From Cyanoderma ruficeps (Eukaryota; Chordata; Aves; Passeriformes; Timaliidae): a stretch of 64,000 nucleotides of DNA. This document shows, in pieces, positions 23,401 to 35,700 of the stretch. The stretch covers positions 3,811,932-3,875,931 of the forward strand of contig VZDJ01000049.1 in assembly GCA_008694505.1 (NCBI GenBank), read 5' to 3'. The notes beneath the pieces are model-generated. The model saw only the letters and a program-made list of their open reading frames with translations, was not told where the DNA came from and did not search any database. The first letter of the stretch is position 1. Every line of letters starts with the position of its first letter. The position numbers and the translations under genes were made by a program.

Positions 23401-26400
23401 CTTTATTCCTTTGATTAATTAAATTATGGGAACAGTGAACAGCAAGGGAACTGCATAAAGAACCTCTTGTGCCCTTCGTGTGCCATCTGCACTTCATGAA
23501 ACACAGGAGAAATGCAGCTCCCCCCACTAAAAACTCCAGAGGGCACAAACTCCCCCTGATGAACCTGCAGAGTTCTCGTTGAGGGTCTGAGCTGGAGCAG
23601 AAATCCTGTGGGCTGCGTGTGAAATGCAGGGGAAAAGCTGAGGTGGTCCTCACCCCTGCCCTACCTCTTTTGTGCCCACAGGATGAAGAGACCTTCTGAA
23701 AGGTGCCTGTGAGAGAGCAGAGCCGTGCACTGAGAGCTCTGGGAAAGCTGCTCATGCCAACATTTCCACATTATCCCCAACCTTTGGCAGCCTCAGTTAT
23801 CTTTGCCCCAAGCTTGCAGTGGATTTCTGCTGTTAATGTTCTATAGCAACACAAAATCCTACCAGTCCCACAGGATGGAAAGCCTTTGCCAGCAGCAGAG
23901 ATTTCACAGCCTTGCAAGATTAACCATGCAGAGCAGAGGGACATCATCCAGTGTTTGCAGGCACTGGGTCCACACCAGGCTCACACAGGGCCTCCAGGGC
24001 AAAGGAAAGGGAATTTGGGGATGGCAGAGGCTGGGCACCTGCCCTGGGTGGCTGCATTCAGCCCCCAGGAACGAGGTGGGGGAACAAACACCACGGGAAT
24101 CCATCACACAGCGCTGTTTTCTGCCATGGAAAGCTCCTGTGGATCAGGAATGGAGAGTCAGGACTACACTATTCCTTCAGATTACTCCACGTGGGACTGT
24201 TTCCCCAGAAAAAACCACTCTGCGTTATTTGATCTGGTCCCAGAGAGGAGTAACACATCCAAGACCAAAATGTCGCCAACCATGTTGGCCAATGCTCCCT
24301 TGCTCAAACCCCCACAAATTCCAAACGCACTCAGATCCGGACAATAGCTCATTAAGAAGTCACTTTTCATGAAATGAAACAAATATTACAGAAGATATAA
24401 GCAATCTCTTGCTCACTGAAGCTTATCCCTCTGCAATATTTAAGGTGCTAACAACTTTGATGATTGAAAGCCAGAGGCAGCTAGACCAAAACCACAGCTT
24501 TGACTTTACAAAATGTCACAGGGACATGAATATCCATTTCCTCACAGCCAGCACAACAGATTTAGTTGGCAAGTATTTCAGACACTTTAAAAAAACAAAA
24601 CAATAACCATCCTATTTATTGGCTGTATCACCATAATGTCACCCCCACTGTTAGTCTACAGCGTAAACAGGTACTCAAGCAATTCTTTAAAAAAAAACAA
24701 ATTACTCACTCTACAGAATATAGTGTCTCTTTCAGAATCATTAGTGTCAATCATGTGAGTACAAGTTTTAAGTGCTGTTGAAATTCAAGCTACCTAAACA
24801 ATTGATCATCCTATGGAACCACTTCAGCACTTCCTACAGCCCGTGAGTAAACCCAGTGTTAAAAACTCAGCTCTACAACTCCATCTTTATTTTTAATAAT
24901 ACAGTAAAAGCTGGCAGCGAAAACCATGCCTGTTTCTTTACTCAGTTTCCTAATTTTTAACCTTCTAAGCTTAGAAAACAATGATTTCTTATGGAGATCA
25001 GAGATGTTAGTGCACATACCTCAAGAAAGGATATGGACACTCGTATGTAGCTGTTAGAAGGCAGGGAAACCACACCAGACTGCAAAGTTGGTAACAAAAT
25101 CAGCCTCTGATTCCTAGAACTCAGTGGCACCTGATTTCTGCCAGCTGAACATTTGTGTTTCACTAGAGGGTCCAAATTTAAAATTATTCTGGAGACTTGC
25201 AAGTGTCGAAGGACTTTGTAGGGACAGGAGGAGAGTTGTGCTCTGTCCCAATGTGGGCTCCTACCGGTGTGGAACCCGGCAGCAAAGGCCAGAGGTGATC
25301 TGGGATGTGTTTTATGCTCCACCACCCTCATTCCAGGATTGGCAAACCACACTTTAATCAGAAACAATCCTACTGCTGAAAGAGCTCTGGCAACTGGAGA
25401 ATCCCAACTGTTACACGCTGTTTTCAACAGCAAGAGCAGAAGCTCATCATACTGTCAAATAAAATAAATACTGAAAGCTTTCTTTTATAACCTCTCAGTC
25501 CCTAACTTCCATCCTCACTTACTGTAGATCAATCTAACAAAAGAAAGTGAAAAATGGGAAAGTAGTAAGAAAGGAGGACTCGGACATTTGGTGAAATAAT
25601 TTTCATGCATTGCAAGGTTTCTGACTAACACACCCCCATATTTTACTGCTTGTTCATTTTTATACTCTGTTTTGCCTTATTTTCTGATGATCACTTGTCT
25701 TATATATTTGACAGGAAACCTATATGCCCAAACAACTTCCTTGACTTCCTATTAGGGAGAGCAGCACAAATATTCGCACACAAACATAAAAAGAACATAA
25801 ACAGCAATACATTAAGTGTTTACTTTCTGCTTTGGATAAAGTATGACCCTTTTAATACTAGAAGAGAAATCTCTCTCTTGAAAACAGGCTGGTTTTGAAA
25901 CCCAGAGGAGATGAATGCTTTATTTAATACTTTTGAAAAGGCTGAATTACTGCACAGATGGTCATCACCTTCGCAGTCCTCGCATAATTGTAGAAAAACT
26001 TCACGCGCAGTTTTGCAGGCCAAAGGGAATTTTAATGCATTTCATGGAACCCTTCAAGGATCTGAAAGGAATCCATGCTTGCCAGCTAGTGTGCATCTGT
26101 AATTAGGGAACAAACAATTATTCCCAGTGTGTGAGCCATGGTGTTGGGATTCGAGCAGCAGGAGCACAGACAGGCCAATGGAGACCCCCAGGGCCAAAGC
26201 CACTGAGGGGGACCTGACACCGGCACTCTGCTCTTGCTCCCCTCAGATGATGAGCTCCAGGATGAAAGGAGAGCTCCTGGGTGTGGCTTGCAGTTTGCTC
26301 TCATTCAAATGAGTTCAGCTCCTCGCCTCCAAGCTGACTGCACAGTCTGAACCAAGCCACCCTCAGAGGAGGCGCCTGCAGGATTCATCCCTAAAGCTCC

Positions 26401-26479
26401 TTCCCAATTTAAACTAAGAGCTGAGGAAGAGGCACCTCAGGTGAAATCCACTGTCCCACCTGCTCAGCCACCCTGCAGC
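20407..26479 (-). other. CDH13: CDH13 long intron between the two LTRs
   Basis: This is ordinary intron sequence, AT-rich apart from a more GC-rich stretch at about 23,400-24,300. It includes the 43-base tandem duplication at 22,930-23,012 and a doubled AT-rich 13-mer near 21,850-21,877. I looked for gag, protease, reverse transcriptase, integrase or env signatures because LTRs flank it and saw none. Open frames of up to 189 codons (23,803-24,372) have no recognisable domain, and other frames overlap them. Confidence 0.7.
22930..23012 (+). repeat. Tandem duplication, 43-base unit, two copies
   Basis: A unit starting tagttttctttattctcct and containing agaattcct then gttttttctc occurs at 22,930-22,972 and again at 22,973-23,012, with a single-base substitution and a small length difference. 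It is a local duplication and, because of its composition, a long pyrimidine-rich tract. Confidence 0.9.
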
Positions 26480-26484
26480 CCCTC

Positions 26485-26785
26485 CTGATGCTGTTTTACA
26501 CCCCAGAGACACAGACTCCGACCTCAGAAGGCAGAAAATGACTCCTTTATTTTTGGGACGTGTCTCCCATTTATACTATTCTACACAGATCAATTGGATT
26601 GGTGACACAAAGACAAACCTCCTCAATCACATTGGTCAGAGCAGAGGGACAGCAAGAAGTCCCTCCTAGGAAAAGGAACGAATGACATAGTACAGTTACA
26701 AAAACATCTCTCCTGTTGACAGAAAATTCCCTGGGAAAAGAATTTCAGAAAACCAAAACACCTCAGGCACAAACCAGAGCTACAG
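26485..26785 (-). mobile_element. Solo LTR of an endogenous retrovirus, copy 2 (minus strand)
   Basis: This is a second copy of the LTR at 20,096-20,402, in the same orientation. Over the roughly 145 bases from the CCAAT box to the U3 start I count four substitutions and one 3-base indel between the copies. Signals on the minus strand are CCAAT (26,631-26,635), TATAAAT (26,569-26,575) and AATAAA (26,546-26,551). CCCTC flanks it on both sides (26,480-26,484 and 26,786-26,790), a good candidate 5-base target duplication that differs from the flanks of copy 1. The 6.1 kb between the copies shows no retroviral reading frames. Separate insertions that each recombined to a solo LTR fit better than one provirus. 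Confidence 0.82.
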
Positions 26786-26790
26786 CCCTC

Positions 26791-29700
26791 AAAGTCTCGT
26801 GCAGCTCATCACCAGCTGCACCCCCAAAATCCCTTCAGTCTGGGTGGTGCCTTGCTGACCTTGCTTCCTCTTAGGATGAGATGAGGCTGTGGTATGAAAT
26901 GTTTGCATTCTGCCTGAACAGCAGCTTTGCAGGAAACCTCACACGTAAAGCTGTTTGTCCTTCATGAAGATGAAACCCGAATTGAAAACAGGCTGTTATG
27001 TAGAGAGGGTTTAATTTATGCCTCTCCAAACAAGCTGGAATGAAAGTGGCCCACAGAAGAATCTGAGCACTGGGCTTTATGTCTGGGCAAGTTGGAATTC
27101 GAGCTTTTAATGTTCATTTTGCCTTCCTGTTTTTCAAACTGCCCAGGAGAAAAGGATAATAATGGAACAATTTTTCATATAAAATGTGCATTATGAATAG
27201 CCATTAGCTGACCAGAAAAAAAAAAAAGAGAGGAAAAGCAGGTAACACACCATGTAAATCTTTGATGAGAATGGAAGCTTCAGGAAGATGTAAAAGTCAG
27301 TGCTGAATATACTGAGATTAAATGGAGTTCTCAATTATGCTGTTGGAAAATGAAGTGGGTATAAATTTGATTTGTCTGCAGCTGCAGTCCTGTAGGTTGC
27401 TTGGTAATGGACACTGACAAATAAGTCTAAAATCAGTGAAATCTCTTCCACAGGTTGCAGGATAAGACCGTGTCAAGATATTGATGTAATGAGGAGTTTA
27501 AGAGCATTTTTCTCCACTGTTGGCATAGAAATGCCATGCATATGTGAAGAGATTAAAAATGAATAGGACAGAGGGAAGAATAGGCAGGGTGAAGGGAGAA
27601 ATTTGTAAAACCCAGCCATAAGTTTCTAATGAACAAAACCAATTTTCTAAACTAAGCTTTGAAATGTAAATTGCCCTCATTCCTTCGGTAAACTGTCAGC
27701 ACGGAATTTAAAAACGTGAAAGACTTCATTTTTAAAGACTGCTGACTAAAACCTCTGCTCCCTATTTTCACATTATTTCACCTTATTGGTCTTATAATTT
27801 CTATTATGGTAATAGTGGGAATAAATCAGGATCCTTACTGAGATGAGGAACTTGTAAAATAAACTATGTGGTTAGAGACAGGCCCTGCTCCAATATGCTC
27901 AAAATCCGAATTTCAAAATACTCTTCTGACTATAAAAAAGGCATAACAGTGTTTTTATTTCCAATTAAGATACAATTTCTGGGCCTAACTTTGCATTAAT
28001 CTCTCAGAATCAACCCATGCTGCACTGCCTGGACACTGTGCCATGAGCTAAGCTGGGAAGAGTCAATAATAAAGTTTTCATTCTGTCAATTAAGTTCTGT
28101 GAATAACTCACGGATAGGTTTTCCTAGATCTCGATAGATCTTGACAGGTCCTCACTTAGGTGTTTCTTCATCCCTTCAGGATGGTCGGAAGGCAATAAGA
28201 GAAATCTTAGAGGTGATCAGTTATTGAGAGAGCTGAAGAGAACTTGGAGGTCACATCACTCTACCACAGCTCCAGAGAGTCAAAGTTAGCCAAAGTTTTA
28301 TTGTTAGTTTTTATATCTATTAGTTTAGTCAAAGATTTATTCAATAGCTCATGATCACCTAGAAAAAGCCTGTGGGATTTGCTGATTTGGCATCATGGAA
28401 GCAAAACGATAATTAAAGGATGGGAAAAGAGCAGCACAGGAAGGCCCTGCTCAGACCCTTCCCTAAGTTGTGATCGTTCTGATGCTGTTCTCATTCTTTC
28501 TGTATTTTTTCTTTCCTTTGGCAGAGAGGTGTTGAAACAGCAAAACGCAAAGCACCATTCTTCTCCAATTCGTTAATAAAAACACCATGATTTCCTCCAC
28601 GTTGCGTTTGAAGAAATAAACCAACAATTTTTCACCATATTCTGGCCGCTGCGTCCAGTGAAAGTTTCTGAGTCTTTGCTCTTGTCACTTGTGCTCTTTT
28701 TTCCCTTCTGACAATCCCGGTGAATTTCTGACCTATTGATGGGATTTTGGCAATTCAGAGCATCTGCTGAAGGTGATAATGGCGGCTAAAATGCAAATGC
28801 TGTAAGTCTTTCCAAAACTAAGAGAAGTCAATAGCTGAGAGAACAAGCTGACAGTCGTCGCCCTCACGGAGAGCAGTGAGGGATGTGGCTGTGCCTGCAG
28901 GACAGCCAGGATTTTACCTTGTGGGTGCCATCCGAAAACGCTCCGTTCGCCACATTTTGCTTGCACCATATGGAATGTAAATATAAAAACTTCCCTCCTA
29001 CTCCAGAGCACTCAGCCTCGACTGCGGCCGCACCTCACATCTTCTCACAAACAGATGGCAGGGCTCTTAATATTTCATGGCACTGCCCTTCGCAGTTACA
29101 GGCTTTGCACAAGTAAACAAAACACACATTAGACAGCACTTTGCATCCAGCAATGAAATACAGCAGGGGGAACATTTAGCACAAGTTTAGTGCGCGGAAC
29201 AGAAGAGCGGAAAATAAGGATTTTTATTTAAAAAAAGAAGAATATACAACAGACATTCCCTGTCTCCATTAATTCGGCGAGTTTTCAATAAAGAATGCCT
29301 TTGGTGAATACACTTTTAACGTTATAAATGTATCACTGGACGGTAATTACTGCTGTAATGACTATAATGTGTAATGCACTGCTTGTTAACATTCGGTGGC
29401 TGACCCTTTGATTGTTTAGTGCTCTCACTTCACTGGGGTTATTTAATTACAAATGGATCCTGTTATCTTGTATTAACCACCATATCAAGTATTATTGTCC
29501 GATTAATGAAGAGCTATTATTTACAAAATATTAATAGATAGTATTTAAAGTGAACTGGTTGAATGTTCAAAGCGTGTATTTATGCTCAGCAAACTCAGCT
29601 CAAGCAGAGCTGAAGGTCTATCCAAACAAGTAATTGGAGAGTGAAGGAGCAGATCACTTCCTGATTCTGGTAACTTCTCCCAGTTTTCTGGTTGAAAATT

Positions 29701-32700
29701 GTTTTTCTGTATTTTAAAGATTTTGACATGAATCGAGGAAATGAAACTCAAAATGAACCACATTCATCTCTCTTAATATTAACCATGCATGGGTTCATCT
29801 CTCATGATGAGAGTCAGTTAGTCTCAGCTAAGAGTCACATATTTGAACAATGATCCAAAGATCAGAGAAGCCAAGAAAAATCTCCCTTATTCTTTCTGTA
29901 TTCTTTTTTCTAAGCTATTTGCTAATCTGAACTCCACGAAAACATGAGAATATGCCTAGGGATGTGTTTTACCTGTATTGGCACAGGAACAAGCAGTAAG
30001 AGGAGCCAGGCGGGGCTGTCTGGTACAAATTTGAGATTCTTGTCACCTGTCCCATGGCATTTTGGACATGCAAAAGTGAATTGATCTAAACAAACATTTC
30101 ACATAATTTCATGTATCCTTCTGTTCTGTAAAACAACCCTGTGAAAGGACAATTTACATGACTTATATTTAATTTCCTGAAGCCCTTGACATAGGCTTAG
30201 TATATATTGATATGAAATGAACACCACTGATGAGTCAAACAGTAAGGAAACCCTTCAAAAAGAAAAAAAAAAAATAGTGAAATCTGGCTCCAGAATGGAA
30301 ATTTCTGCATGGGGAGAGCCACAAGACTAGGCTGGTTTATCTTTTTCGGTGCTTTTTTTTCCCCCTCAACACTGCTTTTCCCTAATTAACCACAGAGCAA
30401 AAACAGGAGTTTATGAAAAAAAAAAAACCAACCCTGTCACAAAGTCCTCAACTTCTTTTAAATTTCTTCAGTATCAGCAGCACTCAAAGCTATTGTTCCA
30501 ACATGACACATAAGCACATTTTCCTTTCAGAGTGAAAGAAAGTAAGTCTCTCTAAAACAAGCTGTGAGTAATTACTTCTCAAGGTTCTATTCATAAAACA
30601 CATCTATTTTATAGTCAGGTCACATTTATCCCACATGGTTTGGAGTTGATTTCGTCTATTCAACAAGAAGGAAAAGTTGGTTTTTTTGATGGTTTTTTTT
30701 TTGGCCTGTATTTTTCAGGGGTGGGACAAGTGGTCCTTCACTCTCCCAAGTGAAAGAAAGAAGAATTATTGAAGAAATTAGCCATCAGAAAGCCTTTGTT
30801 TCCTCTGTGAGCTCCCTGCTAATGGCAGCGCTGTGGTTCCCCAGCCCATACGTGTTGTGGCTCATCTCAGGATCAGCAGCTCCTGAGCTCTCGTTGCTAA
30901 GAAACAGCACTCAGTTATTTTTGAAATATATATTATGAAAAGGTGCTGCTTTTCTTTGTGAAATAAATATGTTGTTAGATTGACAGCCGGGGAAAACAGG
31001 CTGAGGGATGTATTGTTTCTTTCGGCGTTCCACAATAGCAGCGTGTGCTCTGGTTAAAGCATTTTAAACTGTGGAACACCCTTTTGGCCGCTGGCATTGT
31101 GCTGAAACAGCTCAAAAGTGCATCGTAAAAATTAAATTCAGCCTTTATGAGAAAATATATTTATTCCCATTGAGCTAGAACCTGAAACTTGGGGTCTTCA
31201 TTATCCGGCTAAACATGGAGTTGATATTTGTCCATGACATAAATATGTGTTTGCATCTCATTTCTCTGTGTCTGTGTGTGACCAGAAACATCCTCATCAT
31301 ATTTTCCTCACTGGAGAAAATTATTTCAGCAGAACCATGATGTTGCTCCTAAAGACAAAAAATTTAAAGCTTCACGCCTTCCTCTCCCCTCCAGCTTTTA
31401 CCCTTTATCAGTAAAGAAAATAAGCAAAATAACCCCAGAGGAAAAGGAGTTAAAGCAAAGTTTGTTAAAAGGTGATTTTTTTTCTCCTAAGTATATATTA
31501 GTAAGCAATTTAATGCAAAAATCCATAACAGGAAAGTGCCTCTCCTGACCCAAGATTTTAAGGTTATTTTGCATTTCCTGCTTTGATAAGATTATTCTTT
31601 GCCAGCACATTAACTGTAGTCATAAACAACAAAAATTAAAGACATACAATTAATCTTAAAAAGACACAAAAATTAATGTCTTTTTAACAATGCACTAAAT
31701 TACCAAAAACAACTGAGAATTAAGACCGCCACCTCTTCAGTTCCATTCAATCCCTCTAAAATCTTTGCAAGGGTATTCATGCTCCTACAGGTTATTGAAT
31801 CTCTTGTCCCTTCTATTACAAAATTTAGGAGGTCAACAACCACAATTTATCATCTCATGGTTGCTCCTGAGGCAACAACACTTATAAAAACCTTTTCCAA
31901 TGGAAAGTTATTCAGCTCGTTACCTCTAATTAATTAGGGCAGAATTGCTGCCCTCATGAGCCAGTGATGATTCAGAGGATATCACTGGAGAGCCCAGTAA
32001 GGTCTGTAGAAGAGTTGCACACTTTTATTTAAGTCAGAAATATCCTCTGGCACTGTAGGATACAATGTCTTCTGTGACCTCCCTGTCTTCAAACAACCAG
32101 AGTTTGAACAAATTAATGGTCTGAGGATGACAATAGTAGAAGAAAATCGAGCAAGAATGGGCTGACGTGAGCAAATTTTAAGAGAAATAAACAAATTTTT
32201 GATGCAGAGTCATTCCTGAGTCCTTTCTCATGAAACTTTGGTTCTGATTCTGTCTTACATTGGTGATCATCTAAGGCAGATTTGAGATAAGAAGTGAAAT
32301 AGAAGCAATCATGAACCTAATTAAGATTTACTTTGGAAATCCTTTACATTAACCCTGTCACATGCAGGGGTTTCATTGTTTCATTTAAAGTTATGGTGTA
32401 TATTGAAATTCTTGCTATCCTTGCTGATGTGATACGGGACCAGAAAAAAAAAAAAAGGAAATTTCTTATTTAATTTCCATTTTAAATTATGTATATGCTT
32501 ATATGACTATATACATGTCTATGTGTATTCCTTTAAAGCAAGTATGTAGAAGTGATCGGCAACAAAACAAAAAAGGAACTGGACAAAAGAAAATGAAGTA
32601 AAAATCACTTCAAGTGCCAAACTTCCTATGCTTTCAGCTAGGTTGATAAATTGACAAAAAGTGAAAAAGCAGAACCCCGGGAAATTCCCACATTGTTTTC

Positions 32701-35700
32701 TGTTGAAAATCCAAAGATGATATTAGAATATAAAGAGAGTCCTAACAAAAGAATTGAGCCCAGATCCTGTAAATACAGCTTTTAGAATTTTCCATTGGAC
32801 AAAATTTGAAAACGTTCTACTAGGAATAAATTACTTGTCTCAATTTCTTAATCTCTATCTATTACACTGATTTTTTATGTCAGTGACTTAACCCACACCT
32901 TAAACTTCACTTCTGCTAAGGTACAACCACCCTTCCAACAACATGTGGAGGTGTCTTTAGTCACTGATTATTTATTTACATTTGAACCAAATTCCCTTCC
33001 AGTGAAAGATACCCAGCGTGCAGCTTCCACCAAGGCTCAGCTTGTTAATGAAGTTACTTAATGAGCTTAGAACCATCAGCTTTGGTCCAAAGGATCAGCC
33101 TGGCTGAGATGGATCCTTGCACAAGCACAAAATAAGTGATTTCACATCACAGTATGGTTTATTTAAAAAAAAAAATAAATTATAGATTAAGACAGGAAGA
33201 GAGCTCGCCAGGACTTCCAAACAAGAGCACAACAAACAAAATAAAAATCCCCACGCTGGAAGAATAAGCTGATTGCTGTCAAAGCCCGTGTTCTTGCAAG
33301 CTGCAAAGTTATAACCTGGGATTTCAGCAGTGGGGAAACGTTGGGATGTCGGTCTCCAACTGCCTCACAGGCTGCAGGCAAAACAAAATTGGGATGCCTG
33401 AGTTTAAGATTTGCCCCTGCAGAATTCCACCCCAAAGGTAAAACATACGTTTGCTGTTGTGGGTGATGAAAAAGCAAAACGGTGCCGAGAGAGAGAGGGG
33501 CTCTCTTCTGTAGAAGATTTGGGAATTTTAAAACTTTTTATTTTGACAGATTAAGGCAAAACCGGAATTTCAATTCTACGCAAGATAACTAAAACAAATT
33601 ATTAAGGAAATTACTTAGATTGCTTTGGGACACAATGAAGAAGGAAATTTATTTTGAAATTTGTAAGAAGGAGCTGAAGTGGATCTTTCTAGATTTTTGA
33701 TTCTTGTCTCCAATATATCAAATGGACTGAACTTAATTTAAACAACTTTATGTATTTCCTGGACAGAGTAGGTTTTCAGACAGTGCATTTTAAAAATTTG
33801 GGTTTTCATTTAAACTTGTCATGAAGAAGGCACCAATGCATCTTCTCTGGCCAAAGAATATATTTTATTTTAAGAATATCTGATGTTTTGCAGACAATCC
33901 TGCCACACTGACATCAATTGCCTGGTGCAGATAAGCTCTGTCTGTGGGAAAAACGTCCCAGGTAAATTTCCCTGGACATCTTCTATTAAGGATATTATGG
34001 TGTTAATTCAGATTAAATTGAAGGTCAGGACACTCAGAAAACAACTGCAGAAACTCCTCCTTTGAAGAGGGAAATGCACTTCCATCTACAAATGACATTG
34101 AAATTCAGTTCCCCACGGGTGAAAAACCAGTCCCATAGAAAAGGAGCCTTTTTAGGCTCTTAGAAAATGAGATTTCTGTTTGTTTGGGGGTTTTCTTCTG
34201 TTGTTTCGAGGCATTTTTGGGGGACAGAGGGTGTTGGGCAGGGTAGAGGGTTGGGTTTTCTTTTTAATTTTTGCAAATATTTAACCAAAAAGAGAAAAGG
34301 CTGTTCAGGTAATTTACTGCCTATTCCTACCTCATAACTCCCTGAGAGTATTTTTTTTTTTAAATAAATTTGAACACACAGAAGTAGAAGAGAGCAGAGT
34401 TCAGAAGAAAACCAATGCCAGGTTTGGCATGGCTATGCAAAACCAACACAATGTACACTCTAGAAAATTCTTTCATCTCTTCTTAATTGCTTTTCCTTTG
34501 AGAAACAGAGACAGGAAAAAAAAGGAAGTTCAGTTCAGGGATTAATATTTGTATTACTAATGTCTTATAAAGGACTTGGACCAAAAAATAAAGCAATCCA
34601 AATCCATTTCAAAAAGCCAATTTTGTTTTCATGCTGCTGTACGTTTCTTCTGAGCGAGTAATAATAATATGCAAGATTGCAAGGAGAGGTTTGCTGCTGT
34701 AGCTGTGGCTACAGCTAAATGAGAATTGCAAAAACCAACAAAAAAGAGCAAAAGGACAATTTCCCAAGCCACAGGATCCTGCTGGTTGGCTGGCACAGCA
34801 GGAGCCACTCTGTGTTACTGAGACCATTACTCTCTCTCACAATCTGAGACATAAATGGTCCATAAGAGAACTCATTGCCTCTCCACCCAATTAAAAAAAA
34901 AAAATTACTAAAACAAAGAAACAAATCCAAATCAAATTCCAAGTTAAACATGTCAATCTTCTTTTTTTGTGTGTGTTACATTCTCTGGAAAAGGAAGGAA
35001 GAGCCAGTGGAGCTCAAAAGCCTCAGGACTTACTTCAGAGAGTCCCAAAATGTGGCAAAACGGAAACTTTGAGTGCCTGGCGGAAGCAGATGGCAAAACA
35101 TGGGAACTTCTCAGCAGCCTCCTCTTGCAGCACCCTGCTCCATCAGACAGGAGCCAAGAAATTGCCTCATTCCCTTGAAGTTCACTGGAGATCTTCCCAT
35201 ACGGGATTTATTGGCAGCTTGGATATTACTGCGAGCTTGTTGTAAACCACCTGGTTTAATCTGAACATCAAAGAGATGGGGATTTGATTTACGAAACTTT
35301 TAAAAGTTGTTTTTTTTTTAATTTCTGAGCCCGTAGCAGCTAAGTATATTTCACATCCCATCTGCTTTCATTCTTGTTTCCTCCTCGCGAGGAACTATTC
35401 TGGTAACAATCACACTTGGGCAGAAAGCAAACCCAGGAAATTGCAATAAATGAATATTCTGAAAAAATTCAGAAATGAGGAGCGTGTTCGTATCTATCTC
35501 ACTGCGAAAGAGAATTACACTCATAAATGTTTTTTCTGAGAAAAATTATTACAGATTTTTTTTCCATAACCATACAAGTTTCAAGTGGTTTTGAGGGTGA
35601 GAGGAGTAGAAAAGAGGAAAAATAAGTACCTGTTAATACAGTAGAATTCCACTGCAAGGATTATCAAGTATTTCCACTTCTTCATCAATAAAAGCACAAT

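Noticed and set aside
23803..24372. 189-codon open frame on the plus strand, overlapped by a 153-codon frame in another phase
   Set aside because: It lies in a GC-richer patch where stops are rarer, and neither frame shows a recognisable domain, signal peptide or splice context. The overlap of two long frames points to composition rather than coding.
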